Positions 30,085 through 40,546 are shown, numbered from the stretch's first letter. The stretch is 64,000 bases of DNA from Vibrio sp. MedPE-SWchi (GCA_001874155.1 MPDB01000009.1:25757-89756), one strand, 5' to 3'. Notes: generated by a model not told the origin, from the letters alone. Made by a program: numbers and translations.

Positions 30085-32145
30085 CTACTTATCGAGCGGT
30101 CGATAAATGTTGGCGTCCACTTCATTCCCTTTTCCTGGGCGAGGCACGATCTCAAATTTGTCGTCAAATCGAACCATCGATAGCTTGAGTTTCTCGAGCA
30201 CGCCAGCATCACCAGAAATTCCCGCTTTGCCAGATGTTAATAGCGCCGCCATTGTCGTTTCTCCCAATAGTATCTTCGTCAAATCGGCTTTGTTCACGTG
30301 CAGTGTCGCGTCTGCTTCATCGGTGAGCTCTGTGACCATGACATTATTCAGGTTGCCGTGCGACATTTCGACAAAGTGCTTTTCTTGTATGTCTGGCACG
30401 TTGATGTTCAGGGTAAACGGGGTTTCATCGGCCTTTGTTGCGACGACTTGTACCGCAAGGTAATCCAATAAATTCGTTACCGTCATCTCTGCCAGTACAT
30501 CCGGCGACGCGGTTTTTGGGGCTCCTGGCATTGTGCCAATGCGCAGTTCTTGTGCTCCGGTAAGGTAGATGTTGCGCCAGCCCGCTCCCTCGGCTTGATA
30601 ACCTTGTTGCTCAAAACTGTCGGCGAGAAGCTTACGGGCCTCATTATGTTCAGGCTGAGCGATGACGACTTTGTTCAGCGCCGTTGAAACAAAGCGATAG
30701 TTTCCATCATTGAAGTCGTATCTGGCTTTCTCTACGACCGCATCGGCACCGCCCATGTATTCAACGAATTTCTCTGCTTCTTCTCTGATCGGCAGTGGGT
30801 TTAGGTTGGCTGGGTTCATGTCGAAATAGCCGAGGTACATGTTGTAAACAGCGCGTGCGTTGTGGCTGTAGGTACCGTGGTATCCGTTTGTGTGCCAAGA
30901 CTGACGAATGGACTCGGGTAACTCGTCGTTGATCTTTGCTCCGATGTCTTGCATTACCATGCCGTTATTGGCGAGTCGCAGCGTTTGATTGTGAACAAAA
31001 CCATAGTTATCACGCTGGAGCTTCATGAAATCCACGATCTCATCATTCCCCCAGATTGGCGATGAGTGAGAGCCAAATAAGTATTCAATATCCCCACCCC
31101 AGGCGTTGATCATTTCATTGATGTCTTTTGACCATTTTAATGAATCGCGAACTTTGGCACCGCGCAATGTATAGACGTTGTGCATGCCGTGATACATCAT
31201 TTCTCCCGTCCAAAGAGCGTTCATTGAAGGAATGTAAGCCGCGCTGCCCGCCGGTGCTTCTGTTCCCGCGGTGTCCATAAAGACAAACTCTAAGCCATCG
31301 ATTTCAGTGGTAAAAAACTTCTGTTCTTCACCACTTGGAAAGGTCTCGTCGGGCGCGACTAAGGTAATGGAGCCGGTTGATAGACCATTTGCGAGCGCCG
31401 CATCGATAGCGCCGGTTTCTGACGCTTTGCCTAGTGTGCCGCCATATTGGTATGCGGTTCGTCGAGACATGGCATTACCAGCAAGTACATTTTCATCTAT
31501 GGTCTCTTTGGTGAAACCATTTGGCGCATAGACCCTCACATCTGGGAAACGTTCTTGAATGGCTTTTGAACCACCAAAGTGGTCGGCATGACTGTGCGAG
31601 TAAATCATGGCCACCACGGGCAGGTCTCCACCTTCTGGAACGTTAGCCAAAAAGAAATCCAAAGAGGCGGCCATGGCTTCTTTGGTGAGCAGAACGTCGT
31701 AAACGATCCAGCCCGATTCACTGCGTATGAAAGAGGCAGAGGATAAGTCGGTACCTCGAACCTGATAGATCCCATCTCGCACTTGGTACAGTCCGCCAGC
31801 AGCATGGTTCAATTGTGCTTGTCGCCACAGTGATGGGTTTACCGTGTCCGGTGCGTTAGCTGCGATTTTCTGCCCTTTATGAAGGTGTGAGAATCGGTCA
31901 CTCAAGCTTTTTCGAGTTTCTTCAGTCAGCGGAGCGATCAACCCTTTATCGTTGTTTTCAAAAGCTCGTACGTCATTGAAGTCAAGTTGAGCTGCGAGTT
32001 TATGGTTTGCCATTGCCGTGTGTTCTGACGCTGGTTTTCCATTGGCACTAATATCGCCAACGGGTTTGTTGGAGGCAGCACTTACGGGAAAAGTAAGGGT
32101 AACGGCCAGCGCTAGAACCGTTTTATGGAAAGTCGTTGTTTTCAT
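30085..32145 (-). CDS. Alkyl/aryl sulfatase of the metallo-beta-lactamase fold (SdsA1/YjcS type)
   Basis: 686-aa exported hydrolase that in this family releases sulfate from primary alkyl sulfates such as SDS. Signal peptide about 1-24 (MKTTTFHKTVLALAVTLTFPV then SAA). The binuclear zinc motif HSHADHFGG (near 178-186) is intact, with further His in MMYHGMHNVY and FGSHSSPIWG. The C-terminal 130 residues fit the SCP2-like substrate-binding domain and the middle the alkylsulfatase dimerisation domain. GAGGTGACTGATG supplies the ribosome site. Divergent from a LysR gene, its probable regulator. Confidence 0.88.
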   Translation of the reverse strand: MKTTTFHKTVLALAVTLTFPVSAASNKPVGDISANGKPASEHTAMANHKLAAQLDFNDVRAFENNDKGLIAPLTEETRKSLSDRFSHLHKGQKIAANAPDTVNPSLWRQAQLNHAAGGLYQVRDGIYQVRGTDLSSASFIRSESGWIVYDVLLTKEAMAASLDFFLANVPEGGDLPVVAMIYSHSHADHFGGSKAIQERFPDVRVYAPNGFTKETIDENVLAGNAMSRRTAYQYGGTLGKASETGAIDAALANGLSTGSITLVAPDETFPSGEEQKFFTTEIDGLEFVFMDTAGTEAPAGSAAYIPSMNALWTGEMMYHGMHNVYTLRGAKVRDSLKWSKDINEMINAWGGDIEYLFGSHSSPIWGNDEIVDFMKLQRDNYGFVHNQTLRLANNGMVMQDIGAKINDELPESIRQSWHTNGYHGTYSHNARAVYNMYLGYFDMNPANLNPLPIREEAEKFVEYMGGADAVVEKARYDFNDGNYRFVSTALNKVVIAQPEHNEARKLLADSFEQQGYQAEGAGWRNIYLTGAQELRIGTMPGAPKTASPDVLAEMTVTNLLDYLAVQVVATKADETPFTLNINVPDIQEKHFVEMSHGNLNNVMVTELTDEADATLHVNKADLTKILLGETTMAALLTSGKAGISGDAGVLEKLKLSMVRFDDKFEIVPRPGKGNEVDANIYRPLDK

Positions 32146-32194
32146 CAGTCACCTCGAAAGATCATTTGAATTGGAATGACGCCATGATAAACAG

Positions 32195-32209
32195 ATGAAA
32201 CATTTTCAT
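32195..32209. promoter_or_regulatory. Dyad in the sulfatase/LysR divergent promoter region
   Basis: ATGAAA-CAT-TTTCAT, a perfect 6-bp inverted repeat containing a T-N11-A core, located 50 bp from each start. This matches the general form of LysR-type operators; function inferred. Confidence 0.45.
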
Positions 32210-32258
32210 ACATAAACTAAAATTGAGTTAAAACATTCTTACTGGTGATGTATTAACG

Positions 32259-33170
32259 ATGCAATCTAAGATCGATTGGAATCTATTTAGTGTCTTTATT
32301 GAGGTTTACCGCCTTGGCTCTATCACGACGGCGGCAGAAGTGCTGAACATGACTCAGCCGGGCGTCAGTAATGCTTTGAAGCGGTTGCAGGACAATCTTG
32401 GCGTAACGCTCTTTATTCGAAAGGGACGGGGGATTGCCCCCACGGTGTCGGCGAACCTGCTCGCAGAGCGTCTGGAAGTGGCAACTGACATTATCGATCA
32501 GGCATTGGATCAGGTCTTGGAGTTTGATCCGACCAAGCCGCATACATTTCACGTTACCTTGAGTGAGCCCATTCAGCATCTCTTATTGCCTTTACTTAGT
32601 CACCCCAAGCTTGCAGCGTGTGAACTTTCGGTTTCCGTCACGCCTCCCTCAGACGAGGAGGTATCGCAGAGTCTGATCGAGAATCAGACAGATTTAGTCA
32701 TCGATCTTATCGACAACTTATTACCGTCATTTAGCTCTCAATCTTTGTTCAGTGAGCGAATGGTGGTTGTGGCGAGCAGGGAGTACGCAAAAGAGAAAGT
32801 CGATATGACGGCTGAGGATTTTTTTAACAATGGGCACATCGTGCAAAACCTACGCCGTGCAAACATGAGTATTGCTGAGTATTTTGCCAAAGAGCAGTTT
32901 GGTAAGCGCAGGGTGGTAGCGCGAGCGGACTCGATGCTGTCTGCGATGGCGATGGCTTCAAGAACGCGTTACTTCACCATTGTCACCGAGAACTTAGCCA
33001 ATATGTATGCCGACAGCATGGGACTTGTGATTTATACCTTACCCTTTAACAGTGCAGTGGTGACCCATCATCTTATCTGGCATAGACGAGTAGAAAGCAG
33101 CCCTGCTCACCGATGGTTAAGGCAGACGATTGATGAATTACTGCAAATAGCGATACAAGAGCTTAGGTAA
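32259..33170 (+). CDS. LysR-family transcriptional regulator
   Basis: 303 aa. N-terminal winged helix-turn-helix (about 9-66: LGSITTAAEVLNMTQPGVSNALKRLQDNLG, in pieces) with the typical LFIRKGRG wing, and a C-terminal PBP2-type effector domain (about 95-300). Divergently transcribed from the alkylsulfatase gene across 113 bp, so the classic arrangement predicts control of that gene and autoregulation. The inducer is unknown. Confidence 0.9.
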   Translation: MQSKIDWNLFSVFIEVYRLGSITTAAEVLNMTQPGVSNALKRLQDNLGVTLFIRKGRGIAPTVSANLLAERLEVATDIIDQALDQVLEFDPTKPHTFHVTLSEPIQHLLLPLLSHPKLAACELSVSVTPPSDEEVSQSLIENQTDLVIDLIDNLLPSFSSQSLFSERMVVVASREYAKEKVDMTAEDFFNNGHIVQNLRRANMSIAEYFAKEQFGKRRVVARADSMLSAMAMASRTRYFTIVTENLANMYADSMGLVIYTLPFNSAVVTHHLIWHRRVESSPAHRWLRQTIDELLQIAIQELR

Positions 33171-33255
33171 AAGTTGTGTCAGGTTATCGCTGAAATGGTA
33201 GCCAATTTTTACCTTTTGCCTATTATGTAGGTGATAATTCTATCAGGGTAGTAAA

Positions 33256-33957
33256 GTGAAAATGATGAAGTTACCTATTATAACGCTCGCTCTTAGTAGC
33301 TTATTTAGCCTTTCTGTATGGGCGAATACACCAAACTTTCCGCACTTAGTCACCACAGGGTATGGTGAAGTCATTGCTACACCTGATATGGCCGAATTTA
33401 CCGTAAAAGTGGTGGAATCGACCATGAATGCTGAGCAAGCTAAGCAGATGGTGGATAATGTTGTTAATGATTTTATCACTCAATTAAAAGAAGAGGGTGT
33501 GACCGCCGCAAGCATTAATAGCTCTAACCTCTATCTCACGCCTCAATATCATTACCCGAAAAAAGGCAAACCTGAACTTGTAGGGTATCGGGCCTCTCGC
33601 ACGGTGAAGGTGAAGGTGGATGACCTGGTTAATTTGAATCAATACCTAGACATCGCCTTAAGTGAAGGCATTAATCAGGTCGATACTATTCGTTTGAAAG
33701 TGAAAGATGAAGCTAAGTACCAGCAGCAAGCTCGATTAGCGGCGATAAAAGATGCCAATGCGAAAGCGACATCGCTCGCGGATGGATTTGGGCAAGAGCT
33801 TGGCAGCGTTTGGCGTATTGATTACAATGTGCCTAATTCTCGGCCTGTGCTTATGCGTTCAATGGCTATGGACGAAAAATCTGAAAACATCGGTTATCAA
33901 GACTCGACTTTAGTGATTCGAGATAGAGTCGATGTGGTCTATAGGTTGAGAAATTAG
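33256..33957 (+). CDS. SIMPL-domain periplasmic protein (YggE-like)
   Basis: 233 aa with signal peptide about 1-23 (ends VWA) and a SIMPL/DUF541 domain. The start TTGYGEVIATPDMAEFTVKV-like stretch (seen as TTGYGEVIATPDMAEF) and the 'ARLAAIKDANAKATSLADGFG' segment are characteristic. E. coli YggE is linked to oxidative stress defence; mechanism unknown. The start is GTG at 33256, placed by AGGG 7 nt upstream; ATGs at 33262 and 33265 are alternatives. Confidence 0.85.
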   Translation: MKMMKLPIITLALSSLFSLSVWANTPNFPHLVTTGYGEVIATPDMAEFTVKVVESTMNAEQAKQMVDNVVNDFITQLKEEGVTAASINSSNLYLTPQYHYPKKGKPELVGYRASRTVKVKVDDLVNLNQYLDIALSEGINQVDTIRLKVKDEAKYQQQARLAAIKDANAKATSLADGFGQELGSVWRIDYNVPNSRPVLMRSMAMDEKSENIGYQDSTLVIRDRVDVVYRLRN

Positions 33958-33973
33958 CCGTAATTAAGTAGAG

Positions 33974-34002
33974 AAAGTGGCGCTATAAGCGCCACTTTTT
34001 TT
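33974..34002 (+). terminator. Terminator after the SIMPL gene
   Basis: Ten-bp stem AAAGTGGCGC / GCGCCACTTT with TATAA loop and a T-run. Confidence 0.9.
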
Positions 34003-34039
34003 AGCTCTATCATTTGTTGTTGGAATTACTCGTTCTTAA

Positions 34040-35917
34040 ATGAAGTATCTTAAAGCTGTATTACCTTTTATCATCACTACCTTAGTGCTGGCCCTTATTA
34101 CTCTCATTTATGGTTTTCAACGATACCAAGTGGTTGAGCAAGATAGCATTGATCTTAGCGTTGAAGAGGCGATGGATCAGGTCAATCATAGCTATCGAGA
34201 GTATCGTTTTATCCGCACTCAGGTGATTTCAATCGCCGAGCTGCTGACCAACAACCAAGCCATGAATGATTATGTGCTTTCCCCTACGTTGTTTAATAAG
34301 CATCAATTAGAGAAAGTATGGTCATCGACCATGATCCATCAAAAATGGTTTCCTCATATTCGGTATGTGGATACCTCTGGTGAAGAGTTGGTTGGGGTGA
34401 CCTATAACGCACTGAATGAAGACACCTCGACAGCCCACTCACAAAGCAACCACAGTCATCGAGATTACTTTCATCTGGCCCAATCGTTAACCTCTCATCA
34501 GCTCGGTTCTTGGGGTGTGGATCTTGAGTTTGAAACAGACAATAGCTCTTCAGAGAATGTGCCTGTTTTCCGCATCATCAGTCCAATATCCTTGATGGAA
34601 CAAACCGCTGGCTATCTCATATTGAACCTTGATATTAGTTATGTCTCTTCCCGTTTTAATCTCAACGTGGGTGGGGAGTTCCGGCCGAAACTCATTTCAG
34701 ATCAGGGCTACTACATAGATAAATACAAAGGTGAATTCCCAGGCCACGTCGAAGAGCTAGAAGCGGGAATAAGCCTTGCTGAGATGAAACCGAATATTTG
34801 GGCTAAGATGCAGAACACACCATCAGGAATTATTTTTGATGATGGTGAGCTATACGCGTATAAGCAACTTGAAGTGTCAGCAGCGCAGTCGTTTTATATT
34901 GTGGTTCAAGGCAGCAAAGAAACGCTAAAAGCCCGCTTGTCTGAAGAGCTGGCGGAGTTGTGCCAAGAGGTGACATTAGTCTTTCTTGTCTTACTGATAT
35001 TTTCGCTACCAGCGGTGTTTGCATTCATTCACTACAATCGTCGCAATCTAGAAAGCAAACTCGCTCGAGCGGCGATCGAGGGAATGTCTGCTGTCGTGAT
35101 CACAGACAAACGACATCGAATCGTCATGGTTAATGAAGAGTTCACTCAACTGACCGGGCTTCAATCTCGTAAAGTGCTCAGGCACAGCGTCTTTGATTTA
35201 TTTAGTGAAAAAGAGACGAAAGAAAAATTGAAAGACGTGATTCGACAGTTGAAGACGCAAGACCAGTGGGAAGGTGAGGTTGAGATAAAGAACAGTCTGG
35301 GTGGAATATCAACGTTAATTACCCGCATACAAGCCATACACACGTTAAGGTCAGAGGTTGACTATTACATTACAACGTTTGTGGACATCAGTGAACGTAA
35401 GCAACTAGAAGATCGCCTACGTTTATTGAGTGAAAAAGATGAACTGACGGGGCTCTTTAATCGTAGGAAGTTCGAGCAGTCTTTGTCTAACCATGCCCAA
35501 ATAGTAGGGCGTTACCAAGAACGCTCTCCCGTATGTATTGCTTTGTTTGATATAGATTTCTTTAAAATGGTGAACGATGAAAAGGGCCACGATGAAGGGG
35601 ATCGAGTGATTCGAAATGTTGCGACTATTCTTGAAGAAAACTTACGGCAAACGGATATGATTGCCCGAATTGGCGGAGAAGAGTTTGCGATTATTCTGCC
35701 GAATACCAGTCGAGATGAAGCCGAGCCTGTCCTTGAGCGATTGCGTGAAGCGGTAAGCGAGAGTGAGGTTGTGCCGGTCACGGTCAGTGGCGGGTATACC
35801 GACTTAACCGAAAATAGTACCGACTCGTATAAGCGTGCCGATATTGCCCTTTATAAAGCAAAAGATCAGGGGCGCGATAAGATCGCGGTCGTATCGAGTC
35901 GCCAGCAATTACGGTGA
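34040..35917 (+). CDS. Membrane diguanylate cyclase with extracytoplasmic sensor, PAS and GGDEF domains
   Basis: 625 aa. Order: TM1 (about 5-26), periplasmic dCache-like sensor (about 40-300), TM2 (about 312-332), PAS domain (about 340-455, ending TTFVDISERKQLEDRL), GGDEF domain (about 460-620). The active-site loop GGEEF is intact, and RQTD lies five residues before it, the inhibitory I-site RxxD, so an active cyclase with product feedback is predicted. The sensor ligand is unknown. The ribosome site is weak, but the ATG at 34040 gives a complete TM1. Confidence 0.92.
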   Translation: MKYLKAVLPFIITTLVLALITLIYGFQRYQVVEQDSIDLSVEEAMDQVNHSYREYRFIRTQVISIAELLTNNQAMNDYVLSPTLFNKHQLEKVWSSTMIHQKWFPHIRYVDTSGEELVGVTYNALNEDTSTAHSQSNHSHRDYFHLAQSLTSHQLGSWGVDLEFETDNSSSENVPVFRIISPISLMEQTAGYLILNLDISYVSSRFNLNVGGEFRPKLISDQGYYIDKYKGEFPGHVEELEAGISLAEMKPNIWAKMQNTPSGIIFDDGELYAYKQLEVSAAQSFYIVVQGSKETLKARLSEELAELCQEVTLVFLVLLIFSLPAVFAFIHYNRRNLESKLARAAIEGMSAVVITDKRHRIVMVNEEFTQLTGLQSRKVLRHSVFDLFSEKETKEKLKDVIRQLKTQDQWEGEVEIKNSLGGISTLITRIQAIHTLRSEVDYYITTFVDISERKQLEDRLRLLSEKDELTGLFNRRKFEQSLSNHAQIVGRYQERSPVCIALFDIDFFKMVNDEKGHDEGDRVIRNVATILEENLRQTDMIARIGGEEFAIILPNTSRDEAEPVLERLREAVSESEVVPVTVSGGYTDLTENSTDSYKRADIALYKAKDQGRDKIAVVSSRQQLR

Positions 35918-35940
35918 AATGAAGGTATTGTCAGCGCATA

Positions 35941-35967
35941 AAAAAGAGAGCCGAAGCTCTCTTTTTT
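35941..35967. terminator. Bidirectional terminator between the GGDEF gene and pykF
   Basis: Stem AAAAAGAGAGC / GCTCTCTTTTT, loop CGAA, A and T runs on both sides, between convergent genes. Confidence 0.9.
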
Positions 35968-35989
35968 AACACTAGTCTCTGAGTGGTTC

Positions 35990-37402
35990 TTATAGAACGT
36001 GAACAGAAGCCGTGTTAGTTGTACCTGAAGCAACAAGTGCACCAGAAACCATAAGAACGATGTCGCCTTTCTTACCTAGCCCAGACTCTAGAGCAATGTT
36101 CTTACCGTTGATGTAGAAAGCATCTGTGCTTTCAATTGAATCAACAAGAACTGGCTTAACACCTTTAGTTAGTACTAGTTGTGCTGCTGTTTTCTTGTTA
36201 GTAGTAAGCGCAAGAATGTTTGCAGTTGGGAAGTACTTACGTACTGAACGTGCAGATTTACCGCCTTCCGTTGCAACAACGATAAGAGGTGCAGCTAGTT
36301 TTTCAGCCGTGTCTACCGCGCCTTTACATACTGCTTCAGTAATGCGTAGACGTGGGCTGTCTAGACGAGAACCTAGCTCAGCTTTAAGTGCGCTGTCAGT
36401 ACGGTTAGAAATTTGAGCCATGATAGTTACCGCTTCTACTGGGTACTTACCTTTCGCAGTTTCACCAGAAAGCATAACCGCATCAGTACCGTCCATGATA
36501 GCGTTCGCAACGTCACCCGCTTCAGCACGAGTAGGACGTGGGTTGCTGATCATTGAATCAAGCATTTGAGTTGCAGTGATAACCATCTTACGTGCACGGT
36601 TACATTTCTCGATCATCATCTTCTGAGCGAAGATTACTTCTTCAGCTGGGATTTCAACACCTAGATCGCCACGAGCAACCATGATGCCGTCAGAAGCTTC
36701 AAGAATTGAATCGAAGTTATCAACACCTTCTTGGTTTTCGATCTTAGAGATGATGTGGATGCTTTCGCCGCCGTTCGCGTTTAGCAGCGCACGGATTTCT
36801 TTCACGTCTTCTTCTTTACGGATGAAAGAAGCAGCAACGAAGTCTACGCCTTGCTCACAACCAAACTTAAGGTCAGCTTTGTCTTTCTCAGAAAGCGCTG
36901 GAAGCTGAACAGAAACGCCAGGAAGGTTAACACCTTTGTTTTCGCCTAGTGCGCCGTTGTTAAGAACTTTACACTTAACTTCAGTCTCAGAAGTAGAGAT
37001 AACTTCCATTTCAATTAGGCCGTCATCAACTAGGATAGTGTTACCTGCTGTTAGGTCTGCAGCGAAACCTAGGTAAGTAACAGCAACGATGTATTTATTA
37101 CCTACAACTGATGCGTCAGTTGTGAAAGTGAATTCTTGACCCGCTACTAGATCAACGTCATTGCCGTCTTCTAGTTTGATAGTGCGGATTTCTGGACCTT
37201 TCGTGTCTAGAAGGATAGCTAGTTGCTCGCCTTTAGTTTCCATTACTGAACGGAAGTTCGCAATACGAGTGCCGTGCTCTGCAAAGTCACCGTGAGAGAA
37301 GTTAAGGCGCATTACGTTCATGCCTGCATCAACTAGCTCAGTTAGTTTTTCTACAGATTCTGTTTTAGGGCCGATCGTACATACGATTTTGGTCTTTTTC
37401 AT
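35990..37402 (-). CDS. pykF: Pyruvate kinase I
   Basis: 470 aa, converts phosphoenolpyruvate and ADP to pyruvate and ATP. N-terminal [16 protein letters not shown], the active-site signature [51 protein letters not shown] and C-terminal allosteric domain. Length and sequence fit the FBP-activated PykF type. Strongly biased codons. Its 5' region shares a 422-bp gap with the divergent DeoR gene. Confidence 0.96.
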   Translation of the reverse strand: MKKTKIVCTIGPKTESVEKLTELVDAGMNVMRLNFSHGDFAEHGTRIANFRSVMETKGEQLAILLDTKGPEIRTIKLEDGNDVDLVAGQEFTFTTDASVVGNKYIVAVTYLGFAADLTAGNTILVDDGLIEMEVISTSETEVKCKVLNNGALGENKGVNLPGVSVQLPALSEKDKADLKFGCEQGVDFVAASFIRKEEDVKEIRALLNANGGESIHIISKIENQEGVDNFDSILEASDGIMVARGDLGVEIPAEEVIFAQKMMIEKCNRARKMVITATQMLDSMISNPRPTRAEAGDVANAIMDGTDAVMLSGETAKGKYPVEAVTIMAQISNRTDSALKAELGSRLDSPRLRITEAVCKGAVDTAEKLAAPLIVVATEGGKSARSVRKYFPTANILALTTNKKTAAQLVLTKGVKPVLVDSIESTDAFYINGKNIALESGLGKKGDIVLMVSGALVASGTTNTASVHVL

Positions 37403-37824
37403 GGAAGATACTCTCCGGTAAGTATTGTTTCAATTCAAAATTGGTTTGCTTATTTGATGTAGAACCTGTGCTTGGCGCTTCATATTTAGCCAAAACTCGT
37501 TGGTTTTTATTACTACATCAGTCCTGTAAGTCTTTCACTATATTTAGTCATTTTATGACTAAGCAAAAGCCTCTATGTCTTGTATTTCTGTGACTTAACC
37601 CACCTTACATAGGTAAGTTTGCAAAAAAATAACGGCTAATTCTGTAATTAATTTACTTTTCGGGCGCAATTCTACCACCGAATTACTTCAATATCACGGC
37701 CTAGAGTTGTCTTAGGACAAGGTTTTGTTCTGAAATATTTATTTTTTAGATCGAAATAAATGGACTAATATCTTTCGGTTCAACTATACTTTCTTTCGAT
37801 TAGAAACTTAATGCGGATTTTTAG
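37403..37824. other. Divergent intergenic region pykF / DeoR-glmS
   Basis: No gene seen. AT-rich, with the operator-like box at 37739 close to the DeoR gene. I see no convincing Cra site for pykF and no clear -35/-10 pair that I would defend. Confidence 0.5.
37739..37759. promoter_or_regulatory. Palindromic operator-like box upstream of the DeoR-glmS pair (NagC/Mlc type)
   Basis: TTATTTT-N7-GAAATAA, one position off the box at 25679 in the arms. Lies 66 bp before the DeoR start. NagC controls glmS and nag genes in E. coli and vibrios, so an amino-sugar repressor is a sensible guess. Confidence 0.5.
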
Positions 37825-38589
37825 ATGTCGAAACGAAACACCCAGCTCAGAAGGCACGCAATATCAAACCTAATTCTAGAGTTGGGGGAAGTCAGCGTTG
37901 AAGAGCTATCTTGTAAGTTTACAACATCTGAAGTCACGATTAGAAAGGATCTCGCCGATCTGGAGAAAAATGGCCAGCTTTTAAGACGCTACGGTGGTGC
38001 AATTGCACTACCCAAAGAAGTGGTCAATGAAGAGTTAGGGCCTAAAGTTTCACCTCGAAAGGTCGCTTTAGCCACCGCGGCAGCGGGCCTTATTCGAGAC
38101 CATAATCGAATCGTTATTGACAGTGGCAGCACTACGGCAGCGCTGATCCAGCAATTAGACAGTAAAAGAGGTTTGGTGGTGATGACCAACTCTTTGACTG
38201 TCGCCAATGCGTTAAATGAATTAGAAAGTGAACCCACATTATTAATGACAGGGGGCACGTGGGATACCCACTCAGAGTCTTTTCAGGGGCAAGTTGCGGA
38301 GTCGGTCTTACGATCTTACGACTTTGATCAACTCTTTATTGGAGCAGATGGTATCGATCTTAGCCGAGGAACAACTACATTTAATGAGTTAGTTGGACTA
38401 AGCAAGGTCATGGCTGAAGTATCACGAGAAGTTGTCGTAATGGTTGAGTCAGAAAAAATTGGCAGAAAAATCCCAAATCTAGAATTGAGCTGGGACAGCA
38501 TTGATGTACTGGTAACAGACAGTGAGCTTTCCCCTGAATGCCGATCACAGATTGAATTGAATCATGTCAAAGTGATTCAAGCGGTATAA
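37825..38589 (+). CDS. DeoR-family transcriptional regulator
   Basis: 254 aa. N-terminal DeoR helix-turn-helix (about 10-60: VSVEELSCKFTTSEVTIRKD then LADLEKNGQLLRRYGGA) and C-terminal sugar-phosphate-sensing domain (about 75-235) with IDSGSTTAALIQQL and NSLTVANAL, the phosphate-binding loops of the isomerase-like fold. 82 bp before glmS on the same strand, so it probably senses a hexosamine or hexose phosphate and acts on glmS; this is context inference. Confidence 0.88.
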   Translation: MSKRNTQLRRHAISNLILELGEVSVEELSCKFTTSEVTIRKDLADLEKNGQLLRRYGGAIALPKEVVNEELGPKVSPRKVALATAAAGLIRDHNRIVIDSGSTTAALIQQLDSKRGLVVMTNSLTVANALNELESEPTLLMTGGTWDTHSESFQGQVAESVLRSYDFDQLFIGADGIDLSRGTTTFNELVGLSKVMAEVSREVVVMVESEKIGRKIPNLELSWDSIDVLVTDSELSPECRSQIELNHVKVIQAV

Positions 38590-38671
38590 AAGAAAACAAC
38601 GCCCTGCTTAACATTGGCCTTTGCTTGCAGCCGCAGGGACGTGAAAATAAAAATATAATGGAGTAAATACT

Positions 38672-40504
38672 ATGTGTGGAATCGTAGGCGCAGTCGCGCA
38701 GCGTGATGTAGCAGAAATATTAGTTGAAGGGCTTCGCCGTCTAGAATACCGCGGATATGATTCGGCCGGTGTTGCCGTCGTTGATGCGCAAAGTAATCTA
38801 ACCCGTGTCCGCCGACTGGGTAAAGTACAAGAGTTAGCTGACGCGGTAGAAGAGCAACAAGTGATTGGTGGTACAGGTATCGCTCACACACGTTGGGCAA
38901 CACACGGTGAGCCATCTGAAGCGAACGCACACCCGCACATGTCAGGTGATATCGCGGTTGTACACAATGGTATTATCGAAAACCACGAAGCACTGCGCGC
39001 TATGCTTCAAGAGCGTGGCTACGTGTTTACTTCACAAACGGATACAGAAGTTATTGCTCACTTAGTTGAGTGGGAACTTCGCACTTCAGCTTCTTTGGTT
39101 GAAGCGCTACAGAAAACAGCCAAACAATTAGACGGTGCGTACGGCACGGTCGCGGTTGATCGCAACGATCCTAGCCGTATTGTTGTGGCTCGTTCTGGTA
39201 GCCCGATCGTTATCGGTTTTGGTGTGGGTGAGAATTTCCTCGCTTCTGACCAACTGGCACTATTAAGCGTAACTCGCCGCTTCATGTATCTAGAAGAAGG
39301 CGATGTTGCTGAGGTTACTCGTCGTGATGTCACGGTATTTGATGTTTTGGGTGAGCGTGTTGAGCGTGACATCGTTGAGTCAAACGCTGAGCACGACGCC
39401 GGTGATAAAGGTAAATACCGTCACTTCATGCAAAAAGAGATCTTTGAGCAGCCAACAGCACTAATCAACACAATGGAAGGCCGTATCTCTGACACTTCGG
39501 TTATCACTAACGCGATTGGAGTTAAAGCAGAAGAGATCCTAAGCAAGGTTGAACACGTGCAGATCATTGCATGTGGTACGTCTTACAACTCAGGTATGGC
39601 GGCGCGTTACTGGTTTGAGTCTCTAGCCGGCGTAAGCTGTGATGTCGAGATTGCCTCTGAGTTCCGTTACCGTGATTTCGTTGTTCGTCCGAATAGCCTA
39701 TTGGTGACTCTGTCTCAGTCGGGTGAAACCGCTGATACACTGGCGGCACTTCGTCTTGCAAAAGAGAAGGGTTACATGTCTGCCATGACCATCTGTAATG
39801 TGGCAGGCTCTTCGCTGGTTCGCGAATCGGATTTTGCTTTCATGACTCGCGCAGGAACAGAGATCGGTGTGGCTTCGACGAAAGCTTTCACTACTCAGCT
39901 AGCCGCTATGCTGATGATGGTAACGTCAATTGGTCGTCTGCAAGGTCGCATCAGTGAAGAGAAAGAAACTGAGATCGTTCAAGCGCTGCATCAGCTTCCT
40001 GCTGATATCGAGAAAGCACTCGCGTTTGATAAAGAAATTGAAGCGCTAGCCCCTGATTTTGCCGATAAGCACCACACATTGTTCTTAGGGCGTGGTGAGT
40101 TCTACCCAATCGCGATGGAAGCATCTCTTAAGCTGAAAGAGATCTCTTACATCCACGCAGAAGCATACGCGGCGGGTGAGCTTAAGCACGGTCCTTTGGC
40201 GCTTATCGATGCAGACATGCCTGTTGTTGTTATTGCACCAAGCAACGACTTGCTGGAGAAGCTGAAATCTAACGTAGAAGAAGTCCGTGCTCGTGGCGGC
40301 CTGCTCTATGTATTCGCTGACCAAGATGCTGGCTTTGAAAGCGATGAGAATATGAAGATCATCAAGATGCCTCACGTAAGTGAAGTCACTGCACCTATTT
40401 ACTATACGGTGTCGATGCAATTGTTGTCTTACCACGTTGCGCTTATTAAAGGGACCGATGTGGATCAGCCTAGAAACTTAGCAAAAGCGGTAACGGTTGA
40501 ATAA
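38672..40504 (+). CDS. glmS: Glutamine-fructose-6-phosphate aminotransferase
   Basis: Makes glucosamine 6-phosphate from fructose 6-phosphate and glutamine, the entry to peptidoglycan and LPS amino sugars. 610 aa. Cys2 nucleophile of the Ntn glutaminase domain ([12 protein letters not shown]), HTRWATHG near 87-94, then two SIS domains (about 285-425 and 460-600) with [13 protein letters not shown] and C-terminal [25 protein letters not shown] precedes the ATG. Opposes nagB (next gene), so synthesis and breakdown of GlcN6P sit side by side. Confidence 0.98.
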   Translation: MCGIVGAVAQRDVAEILVEGLRRLEYRGYDSAGVAVVDAQSNLTRVRRLGKVQELADAVEEQQVIGGTGIAHTRWATHGEPSEANAHPHMSGDIAVVHNGIIENHEALRAMLQERGYVFTSQTDTEVIAHLVEWELRTSASLVEALQKTAKQLDGAYGTVAVDRNDPSRIVVARSGSPIVIGFGVGENFLASDQLALLSVTRRFMYLEEGDVAEVTRRDVTVFDVLGERVERDIVESNAEHDAGDKGKYRHFMQKEIFEQPTALINTMEGRISDTSVITNAIGVKAEEILSKVEHVQIIACGTSYNSGMAARYWFESLAGVSCDVEIASEFRYRDFVVRPNSLLVTLSQSGETADTLAALRLAKEKGYMSAMTICNVAGSSLVRESDFAFMTRAGTEIGVASTKAFTTQLAAMLMMVTSIGRLQGRISEEKETEIVQALHQLPADIEKALAFDKEIEALAPDFADKHHTLFLGRGEFYPIAMEASLKLKEISYIHAEAYAAGELKHGPLALIDADMPVVVIAPSNDLLEKLKSNVEEVRARGGLLYVFADQDAGFESDENMKIIKMPHVSEVTAPIYYTVSMQLLSYHVALIKGTDVDQPRNLAKAVTVE

Positions 40505-40546
40505 AAATTAGATTTTAGCCGCAGGGCTGAAAACGTAATAAAAGAG

